Below are positions 34,518-42,823 of a stretch of 64,000 bases of DNA, piece by piece. Position numbers and translations under genes: made by a program. The notes under the pieces were generated by a model. The model saw only the letters and a program-made list of their open reading frames with translations. It was not told the origin of the DNA and made no database searches. Origin of the DNA: Polaromonas sp. CG_9.7 (GTDB lineage: Bacteria; Pseudomonadota; Gammaproteobacteria; Burkholderiales; Burkholderiaceae_C); NCBI RefSeq assembly GCF_015752205.1, contig NZ_JADOVG010000002.1:62001-126000 (forward strand). The letters run 5' to 3'. How positions within the stretch are numbered: position 1 is the first letter of the stretch; every line of letters begins with the position of its first letter.

Positions 34518-35198
34518 ATGCTGCTCACGTTTGACAACCTGCTGACCCGCCAAGAGGTCGCCGCCGTGCACAGCCAGCTCGCCGGTGCGCCCTGGGCCAG
34601 CGGCCTGAGCGCCGGACCGCAAGCCCTGGCGGTCAAGCACAACTTGCAACTGCCCGAAGACTTTGGCGGTTTGATGGATTTGCGCCGAACGGTCATGCGC
34701 GCCCTCAATCGGTCAGAGATGCTGCTGTCGGCGGCGCTGCCGTACAAGGTGGTGCCGCCCAACTTCAACCGCTACACGACAGAGCACAGCCACTACGGCT
34801 GGCACACCGACAGCACGCTGCGCTACCTGCCCGACGGCAGCGTGCTGCGCACGGACATTTCGGCCACGTTGTTCCTCTGCGACCCTGCCAGCTACGAGGG
34901 CGGTGAGTTGTGTATCCAAAACGCCCAAGGCGATCAGTGCGTGAAGCTGGCTGCAGGCAGCCTGGTGATCTACCCATCGGGCGCAATCCACCAGGTCACA
35001 CCCATCACACGCGGCGAGCGCGTGGCCTGCTACTTTTTCATGCAGAGCGTGGTCAAGGACACTGAATGCCGACGCCAGCTCCATGAGATGGACCTGGCCC
35101 TGATCGACCTGCGCCAGCGCTGTGGCGAGACCGACCCGGCACTGGTGCGCCTGACCGGGCTTTACAACAACCTGTTGCGGCGCTGGTCGGAGTGTTAA
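34518..35198 (+). CDS. piuC: Fe(II)/2-oxoglutarate-dependent PKHD-type hydroxylase PiuC
   Basis: The 226-residue enzyme keeps the iron-binding triad H96-x-D98 (YGWHTDST) and H158 (GAIHQVTPI), and R168 (RGERVACYFF) for 2-oxoglutarate. Length and N-terminus match PiuC/YbiX. The ATG at 34518 lies 9 bases after the receptor stop, so the pair is cotranscribed. The substrate of this family is not firmly known; linkage to catecholate receptors suggests a role in iron-siderophore handling. Confidence 0.9.
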   Translation: MLLTFDNLLTRQEVAAVHSQLAGAPWASGLSAGPQALAVKHNLQLPEDFGGLMDLRRTVMRALNRSEMLLSAALPYKVVPPNFNRYTTEHSHYGWHTDSTLRYLPDGSVLRTDISATLFLCDPASYEGGELCIQNAQGDQCVKLAAGSLVIYPSGAIHQVTPITRGERVACYFFMQSVVKDTECRRQLHEMDLALIDLRQRCGETDPALVRLTGLYNNLLRRWSEC

Positions 35199-35309
35199 GC
35201 CGCTGACCGGCTGAGCCGGAACGGGATTGAAGCGACGATGCCGGAGCGCGGCGTCCACCTGGTGGGCCGCGTGCTGGTTCGCCCGTGTTTGTGGACGATT
35301 CCAGCCACT

Positions 35310-35340
35310 GGGCGCTTGCCTTTCGCAGCGGCAAGCGCCC
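35310..35340. terminator. Hairpin between convergent piuC and PAP2 genes
   Basis: GGGCGCTTGCC (35310-35320) and GGCAAGCGCCC (35330-35340) form a perfect 11-bp GC-rich stem with a 9-base loop. It sits midway between two genes that end toward each other. There is no immediate T run on either side, so factor-independent termination is uncertain; it may instead protect 3' ends. Confidence 0.45.
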
Positions 35341-35418
35341 CTTGCGATGTTTTTGGGCCGGGCCAACAGTGGCTGACGTTAAAAGCCCCTTGCCTGTTGG
35401 GTTTGCCAGGCGTAATTG

Positions 35419-36267
35419 TCAAACGCGTCCGACCAAATTTCCATACCGGTGCCGCACCGTTTCCATGCTGCCAATGCACACCGCCAGCCACACGCTGCCA
35501 GACGCAAAACCCGCCAGAACGTCGCTCGCATAGTGGACCTGAATAAAAACGCGGCTGCAGCCCACGGTGAAGGCAATGGCGCTGGCCACCACCACGATCA
35601 GCAGGCTGACCGCGCGGCTGGATTGCGCTCGGGGCCAGGTACGCAGCAACACATACGCCAGCATGCCGTACACCACCACCGCACCCGAGCTGTGGCCGCT
35701 GGGAAAGCTCCAGCCACTGGCCGTGTACAGCAGGTTGTCGTGAACGGGCCGGGTGCGCGCAAAAATGCTTTTGAGCGCGGTATTGAGCAATGCGTTGCCC
35801 GCGATCGCGACTATCCAGCCCAACGCCAGCCAGCGGCGCTGTCGACTAATGAGCAGGGCTGCGACGACAGCGGCCAGCAGGCTCAGCCAGGCGGTGTCGG
35901 CCAAGTGGGTGAAAGCGGCAAAAAACTGCAGCGCCGAAGCAGGCAAGCTGCGGCCCACAGCGACTGAAAGCAGGTTATCGAGTGCGCCCATGCGCTGCGC
36001 GTGGCCTGGTTCCAACAGCTGCTCGGCCAGCACGGCGAACAGCAACGCCCCGCCCACGACCACCCCAAAACCCAGGCCCAGCCGCATCAGCAGGTAGGCG
36101 CTGGGCGACAAGCGCATGTTGTCACGCGGCACCGCGTAGCGCTGGGCAAGGCCCCAAAGGGCTGCAACTGAAAGCATCAACGCCGGTAGCACCCCCAGGA
36201 ACAGGGGCAGCGCATGGGCGCCTATGCTTTCGATGAGCGGGGTATAAGCGGCGGCGTTGAAGTTCAT
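35419..36267 (-). CDS. PAP2-superfamily membrane phosphatase
   Basis: The 282-residue membrane protein has several hydrophobic segments and the three phosphatase motifs: KSIFARTRP (KX6RP), the PSGH in WSFPSGHSSGA, and SRVFIQVHYASD (SRX5HX3D). Such enzymes dephosphorylate lipid phosphates or undecaprenyl pyrophosphate at the periplasmic face. The start at 36267 (MNFNAAAY) is preferred because the upstream extension runs over a poly-C tract. Specific substrate unknown. Confidence 0.85.
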   Translation of the reverse strand: MNFNAAAYTPLIESIGAHALPLFLGVLPALMLSVAALWGLAQRYAVPRDNMRLSPSAYLLMRLGLGFGVVVGGALLFAVLAEQLLEPGHAQRMGALDNLLSVAVGRSLPASALQFFAAFTHLADTAWLSLLAAVVAALLISRQRRWLALGWIVAIAGNALLNTALKSIFARTRPVHDNLLYTASGWSFPSGHSSGAVVVYGMLAYVLLRTWPRAQSSRAVSLLIVVVASAIAFTVGCSRVFIQVHYASDVLAGFASGSVWLAVCIGSMETVRHRYGNLVGRV

Positions 36268-36370
36268 GATGGGGGGGGGCGTGAGGCGGTCGGGCCTTGG
36301 CAAGTCTAGCAAATCAGCCTGTCGGGCGGGCCGCCAGTGGGGTGTCAGGCCAAGTCACGATAATCGTCCC

Positions 36371-37792
36371 ATGACATCTTCCCCTACTGACTTCGCGACC
36401 CTTTCCCTGCCGGCCCATGTGCTGGCCAACCTGACCCAGCTGGGCTACACCCAGATGACCCCGATCCAGGCCGCCGCCCTGCCAGTCGCCTTGCTGGGCA
36501 AGGACCTGATTGCCCAGGCAAAAACCGGCAGCGGCAAGACCGCCGCCTTCGGCATCGCGCTGCTGGCCAACCTGAACGCGCGCCGCTTTGCCATCCAGGC
36601 GATGGTGCTGTGCCCGACGCGCGAGCTGGCCGACCAGGTCACCACCGAAATCCGCCGCCTGGCGCGCGCCGAGGAAAACATCAAGGTCGTCACGCTGTGC
36701 GGCGGGGTTGCCCTGCGCAACCAGATCGCCAGCCTGGAGCATGGCGCGCACATCGTCGTCGGCACGCCGGGCCGCATCATGGACCACCTGGCGCGCGGCC
36801 ATCTGAACCTTGAAGCCATGAACACGCTGGTGCTGGATGAAGCCGACCGCATGCTCGACATGGGTTTTTTCGACGACATCGCCACTGTCGCCAAACAGTG
36901 CCCGAAAGAGCGCCAGACGCTGCTGTTTTCGGCCACCTACCCGGAAGGCATCGCCAAGATCAGCCAGCAGTTCATGAAGAATCCGCAAACCATCACGGTG
37001 CAGGCGCAGCACGAAAAAAGCAAGATCCGCCAGCGCTGGTACCAGGTCGAAGACACCGACCACGACGAGGCGCGCCTGGACGCGGTGGCGCTGGTGCTAA
37101 ACCACTATCGGCCCGTCAGCACGCTGGCGTTTTGCAACACCAAGTCGCAATGCCGGGCGCTGGTGCAACTGCTGAAGGACCGGGGCTTCATCGCGCTGGC
37201 GCTGTACGGTGAGCTGGAGCAACGCGAGCGTGACCAGGTGCTGGTGCAGTTTGCCAACCGCAGCTGCTCGGTGCTGGTGGCCACCGACGTGGCCGCGCGC
37301 GGGCTGGACATTTCGCAGCTGGAAATGGTCATCAACGTCGATGTGACGCCGGACAGCGAAATCCACATCCACCGCATCGGCCGCACCGGCCGCGCCGACG
37401 AGGAAGGCTGGGCCATCAGCCTGGCGACGATGGACGAAATGGGCTCTGTCGGCAAGATCGAGCTGCTGCAAAAAACCGAATCCGACTGGCACAAGATTGA
37501 AGAACTGACGCCGACCGCCAAAGAGCCGCTGCGCCCGCCAATGGCAACGCTGCAGATCGTCGGCGGCCGCAAGGAAAAAATCCGTGCCGGCGACGTGCTT
37601 GGCGCGCTGACCGGCGAGGCCGATGGCTTCACGGTGTTCACCCGCGAACAGATTGGCAAGATCAACGTCAACGAGTTCTCGACCTATGTGGCGGTGGACC
37701 GCCGCATTGCCGCCGACGCCCTGCACAAGCTGGCCATGGGCAAGGTCAAGGGGAAAAGCGTGCGCGTTCGGCTGATGGACGACGAGGCTTGA
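36371..37792 (+). CDS. dbpA: ATP-dependent RNA helicase DbpA
   Basis: A 473-residue DEAD-box helicase with Q motif (MTPIQAAALP), Walker A AKTGSGKTAA, PTRELA, VLDEADRM, SAT and HRIGRTGR. The C-terminal ~75 residues (LQIVGGRKEKIRAGDVLGAL to VRVRLMDD) are the DbpA RNA-recognition domain that binds 23S rRNA hairpin 92. It acts in assembly of the large ribosomal subunit. Confidence 0.93.
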   Translation: MTSSPTDFATLSLPAHVLANLTQLGYTQMTPIQAAALPVALLGKDLIAQAKTGSGKTAAFGIALLANLNARRFAIQAMVLCPTRELADQVTTEIRRLARAEENIKVVTLCGGVALRNQIASLEHGAHIVVGTPGRIMDHLARGHLNLEAMNTLVLDEADRMLDMGFFDDIATVAKQCPKERQTLLFSATYPEGIAKISQQFMKNPQTITVQAQHEKSKIRQRWYQVEDTDHDEARLDAVALVLNHYRPVSTLAFCNTKSQCRALVQLLKDRGFIALALYGELEQRERDQVLVQFANRSCSVLVATDVAARGLDISQLEMVINVDVTPDSEIHIHRIGRTGRADEEGWAISLATMDEMGSVGKIELLQKTESDWHKIEELTPTAKEPLRPPMATLQIVGGRKEKIRAGDVLGALTGEADGFTVFTREQIGKINVNEFSTYVAVDRRIAADALHKLAMGKVKGKSVRVRLMDDEA

Positions 37793-37805
37793 GCCAGGCG
37801 CTGAA

Positions 37806-37870
37806 GATTTTAATGATCAAATAAGCCATTTGCGCATGCTGTGCATGATTTTTTAGCTATTAATAAAGGA
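37806..37870 (-). repeat. Intergenic hairpin repeat, copy 5 (inverted orientation)
   Basis: On the minus strand it gives TTATTAATAGCT, variable bases, then GCGCAAATGGCTTATTTG. Its outer end (AAAGGAG, 37865-37871) supplies the ribosome binding site of the following dehydrogenase gene. Confidence 0.5.
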
Positions 37871-37875
37871 GCAAT

Positions 37876-38649
37876 ATGACGGCTGCTGAAAATCATGATT
37901 CCACCCTTTTTCCTGCGGCTGGCACAGGCGAGTCGTCCATTGGCGCGGCGCTGGTGATCGGCGCGGCTGGCGGCCTGGGCGCGGCGCTGGTGGCTAATCT
38001 TTCCGGCACGGCTGGCGGGCCGCAACCCTGTCCGGCGGTGCTGGCACTGAGCCGCAGCAGCCTTCCGGCCATCGACTATGGCGATGAAGCCAGTTTGAAA
38101 ATGGCGGCGGACTGGGTGGCAGCGCAGTGTGCTTTGCAGCAAGTGGAGCTTCGCCTGCTGGTGGTCGCCAGCGGTTTTCTGCACGGCCCGCAGGGCCAGC
38201 CCGAACGCAGTTTCAGCCAGCTGGACGCCGGCTACCTGGCCCATGTGTTCCAGGTCAACACCATTGGCCCGGCGCTGGTGATGAAGCATTTTTTGCCATT
38301 GCTTCCCAAGCAGGGCCGATGCGTGGCGGCTTTTCTGTCGGCCAAGGTTGGCAGCATCAGCGACAACGCGCTGGGCGGCTGGTATGGCTACCGCGCATCG
38401 AAGGCGGCGCTGAACCAGCTGGTCAAGACCGCGTCGATTGAGATGACCCGCCGCAACCGCCAGTCGGTCTGCGTCGCGCTGCATCCGGGCACCGTCGATA
38501 CCGCGCTGAGCCAACCGTTCGCCAAGACCGGCCTGAAGGTGCGGCCAGCGGAAGAAGCCGCCGGCGATCTGCTCAGCGTGCTGAACGGCGTGACGCCCGC
38601 CGAAACCGGCAACATGCTGGACTACCAGGGCCTGATGCTGCCGTTTTGA
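37876..38649 (+). CDS. Short-chain dehydrogenase/reductase family protein
   Basis: The 257-residue protein has a Rossmann start (ALVIGAAGGLGAALVANL), the catalytic YRASKAALN (Tyr-x3-Lys) and HPGTVDTALSQPF after it, typical of the SDR family close to CsgA-like carbonyl reductases. The first ~22 residues are not conserved. The serine of the triad is likely in FLSAKVGSISDN. Substrate unknown. The AAAGGAG site four bases before the ATG lies inside a repeat element. Confidence 0.85.
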   Translation: MTAAENHDSTLFPAAGTGESSIGAALVIGAAGGLGAALVANLSGTAGGPQPCPAVLALSRSSLPAIDYGDEASLKMAADWVAAQCALQQVELRLLVVASGFLHGPQGQPERSFSQLDAGYLAHVFQVNTIGPALVMKHFLPLLPKQGRCVAAFLSAKVGSISDNALGGWYGYRASKAALNQLVKTASIEMTRRNRQSVCVALHPGTVDTALSQPFAKTGLKVRPAEEAAGDLLSVLNGVTPAETGNMLDYQGLMLPF

Positions 38650-38720
38650 CGGAAAATATAGGCTTTTAGTGCGTTTGCGCAAGGCGGATATGCAGAAGGT
38701 GCTATCAAAAGTCTAGCAAA
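38650..38720 (-). repeat. Intergenic hairpin repeat, copy 6 (inverted orientation)
   Basis: On the minus strand it reads TTTGCTAGACTTTTGATAGC, then variable bases and CTTGCGCAAACGCACTAAAA. It belongs to the same family as copies at 8085, 9345 and 30431 and lies directly after the dehydrogenase stop. Confidence 0.55.
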
Positions 38721-38722
38721 AT

Positions 38723-38760
38723 AAAAAAGTGCGCAGCAAGTTGACCTGCGCGCACTTTTT
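38723..38760. terminator. Bidirectional rho-independent terminator
   Basis: AAAAAAGTGCGCAG (38723-38736) pairs with CTGCGCGCACTTTTT (38746-38760), with a two-base bulge and a 9-base loop. Both strands have a T run after the stem, so it can end both the SDR transcript and the minus-strand liv operon. Confidence 0.8.
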
Positions 38761-38774
38761 CGGAAATGGCAACC

Positions 38775-39743
38775 TCAAGCCTGTTTTTCCGCCAGTTGTG
38801 CAGCCGCCTTGCGGCGCTCGCGGAATGCCTGCAACTCGCCGACTACGCCCTTGCGGAAGGTCAACACGCACAGCACAAAGATCACGCCGATGATGACCGT
38901 GACCCATGAACCGACCTTGTCGGCCAGCAGGTTCTGCAACGAAATCACGATGCCCGCGCCCATCACCGGGCCAAAGAAGGTGCCCACGCCGCCGAGCAGC
39001 GACATCAGGATCACCTCGCCGGACATGGACCAGTGCACGTCGGACAGCGTGGCAAAGCCCATGACCAGCGTCTTGAGCGAGCCGGCCAGGCCGGCCAGTG
39101 CCGCAGACAAGGTAAAAGCCAGCAGCTTGTAGCGGTCCACCTGGTAGCCCAGTGAAATGGCGCGGGGCTCGTTTTCCCGGATCATCTTGAGCACCTGGCC
39201 GAACGGCGAGTTGACGATGCGCGTGATGAACAGGAAGCACAACACGAAAACAGCCACCACAAAGTAGTACATGGTGTTGTCTGGCCGCAGTGAAATCATG
39301 CCGAATAATTCGCCGCGCCGCACACCCTGCAGGCCATCTTCTCCGCCCGTGAACGGCGCCTGAAGGCAAACGAAATACACCATCTGGGCAATGGCCAGCG
39401 TGATCATGGCAAAGTAAATGCCCTGCCGGCGAATCGCCACCATGCCGACCACCAGCCCAATCAGCCCGGCGCCCACGGTGCCGGCCAGAATTGCTGTTTC
39501 AGGCGTCCAGTTCTGCGACTTGACGAACCAGCCCGTGATGTAGGCCGCCGAGCCGAAAAACGCCGCATGGCCGAACGACAGCAGGCCGGTAAAGCCCAGC
39601 AGCAGATTGAACGCGCAGGCAAACAGCGCAAAGCACAGCAGCTTCATGACAAACACCGGATACAGCCCGATAAACGGCGCGACCAGCAGAAACGCCAGGA
39701 GTGCAATATAGGTGATGCGGGTAATTTTTTTCGAAGTGTTCAT
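38775..39743 (-). CDS. livM: Branched-chain-type ABC transporter permease LivM (operon 1)
   Basis: A 322-residue membrane permease with about eight to nine hydrophobic segments and the LivM motifs NLLLGFTGLLSFGHAAFFG, RRQGIYFAMITLAIAQM and FGQVLKMIRENEPRAISLGY (contact loop for the ATPases). The start at 39743 (MNTSKKITRITY) excludes an upstream extension through a repeat element. It is the last gene of the operon livG-livF-livK-livH-livM. Confidence 0.92.
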   Translation of the reverse strand: MNTSKKITRITYIALLAFLLVAPFIGLYPVFVMKLLCFALFACAFNLLLGFTGLLSFGHAAFFGSAAYITGWFVKSQNWTPETAILAGTVGAGLIGLVVGMVAIRRQGIYFAMITLAIAQMVYFVCLQAPFTGGEDGLQGVRRGELFGMISLRPDNTMYYFVVAVFVLCFLFITRIVNSPFGQVLKMIRENEPRAISLGYQVDRYKLLAFTLSAALAGLAGSLKTLVMGFATLSDVHWSMSGEVILMSLLGGVGTFFGPVMGAGIVISLQNLLADKVGSWVTVIIGVIFVLCVLTFRKGVVGELQAFRERRKAAAQLAEKQA

Positions 39744-39828
39744 TGCTTGTTTCCAAAATTCAGCGCATGCGGTGCGGCGGCTTGTATTCCCAAGTTCCGG
39801 CCGCAGGACCGGCTTTGCCGGACTGCAG

Positions 39829-39888
39829 GCGGGGGAGCCCCCTCGGGGGGTCGCGAACCACACGAAGTGGGGAGCGTGGGGGCCATGT
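39829..39888. repeat. GC-rich intergenic repeat between livH and livM
   Basis: The segment GCGGGGGAGCCCCCTCGGGG, followed by a CACACGAAGTGGGGAGCGTG block, contains the inverted repeat GGGGGAGCCCCC and matches a dispersed repeat type I recall from several Comamonadaceae genomes. Just upstream GGACCGGCTTTGCCGGAC forms another hairpin. Being inside an operon, it could stabilise or attenuate the transcript. Confidence 0.5.
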
Positions 39889-40773
39889 TCACGCTTCTTT
39901 GCCAAACAAGCCGGCCGGGCGAACCATCAGTACCAGAACCATCACGACGAAGACCACAATGTTGGAGGCTTCGGGGTAGAAAACCCGTGTCATGCCTTCG
40001 ATCAGGCCGAGTGCCAGGCCGGTGATGACCGAGCCCAAGATCGAGCCCATGCCGCCGATCACCACCACCGCAAACACCACGATGATGAGGTTCGAGCCCA
40101 TCAGCGGGTTGACCTGGATGATCGGGGCGGCCAGCACACCGGCCAGTGCGGCCAGTGCTGCGCCTGCGCCATAGGTCAGCATGACCATCATCGGCACGTT
40201 GATGCCGAAGGTCTGCACCAGTGCAGAATTTTCAGTCCCGGCGCGCAGATAAGCACCCAGGCGCGTGCGCTCGATGATGAACCAGGTGCCCAGGCAGACC
40301 ACCAGTGACACCAGCACCACCCAGGCCCGGTAGTTCGGCAGAAACATGAACCCCAAGTTGGTCGCGCCCGACAGCAACTCGGGAACCGGATACGACTGGC
40401 CCGATGCGCCATACAGTTCGCGAAAAACGCCTTCGACAACCAGCGCCAGGCCAAAGGTCAGCAACAAGCCATACAACGGGTCGAGCTTGTACAGGTGTTT
40501 CAGGAACAGCCGCTCGATCACCACGCCGAATGCACCCACCACCAGGGGTGCCAAAAACAAGGCAAACCAGTAGTTGATGCCGAATTTGTCGAGCATGATC
40601 CAGGCGGTAAACGCGCCCAGCATGTAAAGCGCGCCGTGCGCGAAATTGACCACGCCGAGCAGGCCGAAAATGACAGCCAGTCCCAGGCTGAGCATGGCAT
40701 AAAACGCGCCGTTGACCAGGCCCAGCAGCAGCTGGCCCAGGAACGCTTGATGGGGAATGCCGAAAATTTCCAT
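39889..40773 (-). CDS. livH: Branched-chain-type ABC transporter permease LivH (operon 1)
   Basis: A 294-residue permease with LivH motifs (LGLVNGAFYAMLSLGLAVIFG, VNFAHGALYMLGAF and GIRAG-type region AYLRAGTENSALVQTFGIN). It pairs with LivM to form the channel. The gene is preceded by a strong terminator located after livK, so it is probably expressed at a lower level than the binding protein. Confidence 0.92.
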   Translation of the reverse strand: MEIFGIPHQAFLGQLLLGLVNGAFYAMLSLGLAVIFGLLGVVNFAHGALYMLGAFTAWIMLDKFGINYWFALFLAPLVVGAFGVVIERLFLKHLYKLDPLYGLLLTFGLALVVEGVFRELYGASGQSYPVPELLSGATNLGFMFLPNYRAWVVLVSLVVCLGTWFIIERTRLGAYLRAGTENSALVQTFGINVPMMVMLTYGAGAALAALAGVLAAPIIQVNPLMGSNLIIVVFAVVVIGGMGSILGSVITGLALGLIEGMTRVFYPEASNIVVFVVMVLVLMVRPAGLFGKEA

Positions 40774-40805
40774 GGGTGACCGTCAGTTCATACCTTGCCA
40801 AATTT

Positions 40806-40840
40806 AAAAAAAGCGGCTGGTCGCTTCCTGCGACCAGCCG
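40806..40840 (-). terminator. Intra-operon terminator after livK (operon 1)
   Basis: On the minus strand CGGCTGGTCGC, loop AGGAA and GCGACCAGCCG form a perfect 11-bp stem followed by a seven-T run (plus-strand A run 40806-40812). It lies 15 bases after the binding-protein stop and before livH, a typical place for partial termination that yields excess receptor. Confidence 0.85.
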
Positions 40841-40854
40841 CCCCGTGCTTCAGC

Positions 40855-42048
40855 TTATTTTTTGATCAGTGCGCACTTGGACTCGGCCACCGTAGTGAAG
40901 GCTTGGTCGCCCGGAACCTTGGCCACCAGCTTGTAGTAGTCCCAGGGCACGCTCGATTCCTTCGAGGACTTGACCTGGTACAGGTACATGTCGTGGATCA
41001 TCCGGCCGTCGGCGCGGATCTGGCCCTTGTTGTAGAAGTCGTCGATCTTCATGCCCTTGAGCGTCGCCATGACCTTGTCGGCATCGGTCGTCCCTGCGGC
41101 CTGGACGGCCTTGAGGTAAGTTGTCGTGACCGAATAGTCGGCTGCCTGCAGGCTGGAGGGCATGCGCTTGTACTTGTCAAAGAAACGCTTGGCAAAGGCA
41201 CGCGATGCATCGTCCTGGTTCCAGTACCAGCTGTCGGCCAGCTGCAGTCCTTCGGTGTTGGCCAGGCCCAGGCTGTGGATGTCATTGATGAACGCAAGCA
41301 AGCCGACCACCTTCATGGACTTGGTGATGCCGAATTCCTTCGCGGCTTTCATGGCATTGGTGAAATCGCCGCCCGCATTGGCCAGCGCCAGAACCTGTGC
41401 CTTGGACGATTGGGCCTGCAGCAAGAAGGAGGAGAAGTCAGACGCATTGAGCGGGTGACGCACTGCGCCGGCGACGGTGCCTCCGTTGGCCTTGACCACG
41501 TTGGACGCGTCGCCTTCCAGCGAATAGCCAAAGGCATAGTCGGCTGTCAGGAAGAACCAGTTTTTGGCGCCGGACTTCACCAGGGCCGTGCCCGCCACCT
41601 TGGACAGAGCTACTGTATCGTAGGCGTAGTGCACCGTGTAGGGTGAGCAGGCTTCATTGGTCAAACGCGCCGAACCGGGGCCAATTGCCATGAAAGGACG
41701 TTTCTTTTCCTCGGCGATCTTGGCCATGGCAAGGGCCGTGCCGGAGTTGGTGCCGCCAATCAGCATCGACAGGCCGTCCTTGTCGATCCATTCGCGGGCC
41801 TTGGATGAGGCAACGTCGGCCTTGTTCTGGTGGTCGGCGGTCAGCACTTCAACCGGACGGTTCAGGACCTTGCCGCCGAAATCCTGCACTGCCCACTTGA
41901 CCATCTCGGCACCGGCAGGGCCGTCAATGTCGGCATACAGGCCGGACATGTCGGTGATGAAACCGATCTTGACCGGACCGGTGTTCTGTGCCGAAGCAGC
42001 AGCGGCAAATCCGAGAGTCATTGAGAGGGCAAGTAGTTTGAGTTTCAT
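40855..42048 (-). CDS. livK: Branched-chain-type ABC transporter substrate-binding protein (operon 1)
   Basis: A 397-residue periplasmic receptor with signal peptide (MKLKLLALSMTLGFAAAASA, cleavage before QNTG) and the Peripl_BP_6 fold (VKIGFITDMSGLYADIDGP, GGTNSGTALAMAKIAEE, FFLTADYAFGYSLE). The close relatives known to me lie with aromatic or short-chain carboxylate pathways as often as with amino acids, so the ligand is undetermined. Confidence 0.9.
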   Translation of the reverse strand: MKLKLLALSMTLGFAAAASAQNTGPVKIGFITDMSGLYADIDGPAGAEMVKWAVQDFGGKVLNRPVEVLTADHQNKADVASSKAREWIDKDGLSMLIGGTNSGTALAMAKIAEEKKRPFMAIGPGSARLTNEACSPYTVHYAYDTVALSKVAGTALVKSGAKNWFFLTADYAFGYSLEGDASNVVKANGGTVAGAVRHPLNASDFSSFLLQAQSSKAQVLALANAGGDFTNAMKAAKEFGITKSMKVVGLLAFINDIHSLGLANTEGLQLADSWYWNQDDASRAFAKRFFDKYKRMPSSLQAADYSVTTTYLKAVQAAGTTDADKVMATLKGMKIDDFYNKGQIRADGRMIHDMYLYQVKSSKESSVPWDYYKLVAKVPGDQAFTTVAESKCALIKK

Positions 42049-42116
42049 TTTTTTGTCTCCTGGATACGTGGTTGATCGGGTTGAAAGGGTTGAAAACAGG
42101 CGGGCAGGCTTGTGGC

Positions 42117-42821
42117 CTACACGCCCAGGTATTCCTGGAGCATGCCCATGTTCTGGGCCAGTTCGGACTGGGCAAACTGTTTGACGATCTGGCCGTGCTC
42201 CATGACATAGAAACGGTCGGCAAGCGGCGCGGCAAAGCGGAAATTCTGCTCGACCAACACGATGGTGTAGCCCTTGGCCTTGAGCGCCAGGATCATTTCA
42301 GCGAGCTTTTGAACGATCACCGGTGCCAGGCCTTCAGAAATTTCATCGAGCAGCAGCAGCCGCGCGCCGGTGCGCAAGATGCGCGCCACCGCCAGCATTT
42401 GCTGCTCGCCGCCCGACAGACGGGTGCCGGGGCTGCTGGCGCGCTCCTTCAGGTTGGGGAACATGGCGTAGATATCGTCGATGCTCATGCCCCCCGGTGC
42501 AATCGTCGGCGGCAACATCAGGTTTTCCTCGGTCGAGAGGCTGGCAAAAATGCCGCGCTCCTCGGGGCAGTAGCCCACGCCGAGCCTGGCCACCTTGTGC
42601 GGTGCGAGTTTCAGGGCTTCCTCGCCGTTGATCTTGATCGAGCCCTTGCGCGCCCCGGTCAGGCCGACGATGGCGCGCAGCGTGGTCGTGCGGCCAGCGC
42701 CGTTGCGGCCGAGCAGGGTGACGACTTCGCCCTCGTTCACTGTCAGGTTGACGCCATGCAAAATGTGCGACTCGCCATACCAGGCGTTAAGGTCTTCGAT
42801 GCGCAGGAATTCTTTGCCCAT
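42117..42821 (-). CDS. livF: Branched-chain-type ABC transporter ATPase LivF (operon 1), atypical Walker A
   Basis: The 234-residue ATPase has signature LSGGEQQMLAVARI and switch LVEQNF. Walker A reads GRNGAGRTT: the invariant lysine is replaced by arginine. Walker B continues DEISEGLAP instead of DEPxxGL. The partner LivG has a canonical site, so the dimer may have one weak and one strong nucleotide site. It is placed three bases after livG. Confidence 0.9.
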   Translation of the reverse strand: MGKEFLRIEDLNAWYGESHILHGVNLTVNEGEVVTLLGRNGAGRTTTLRAIVGLTGARKGSIKINGEEALKLAPHKVARLGVGYCPEERGIFASLSTEENLMLPPTIAPGGMSIDDIYAMFPNLKERASSPGTRLSGGEQQMLAVARILRTGARLLLLDEISEGLAPVIVQKLAEMILALKAKGYTIVLVEQNFRFAAPLADRFYVMEHGQIVKQFAQSELAQNMGMLQEYLGV

Positions 42822-42823
42822 GG

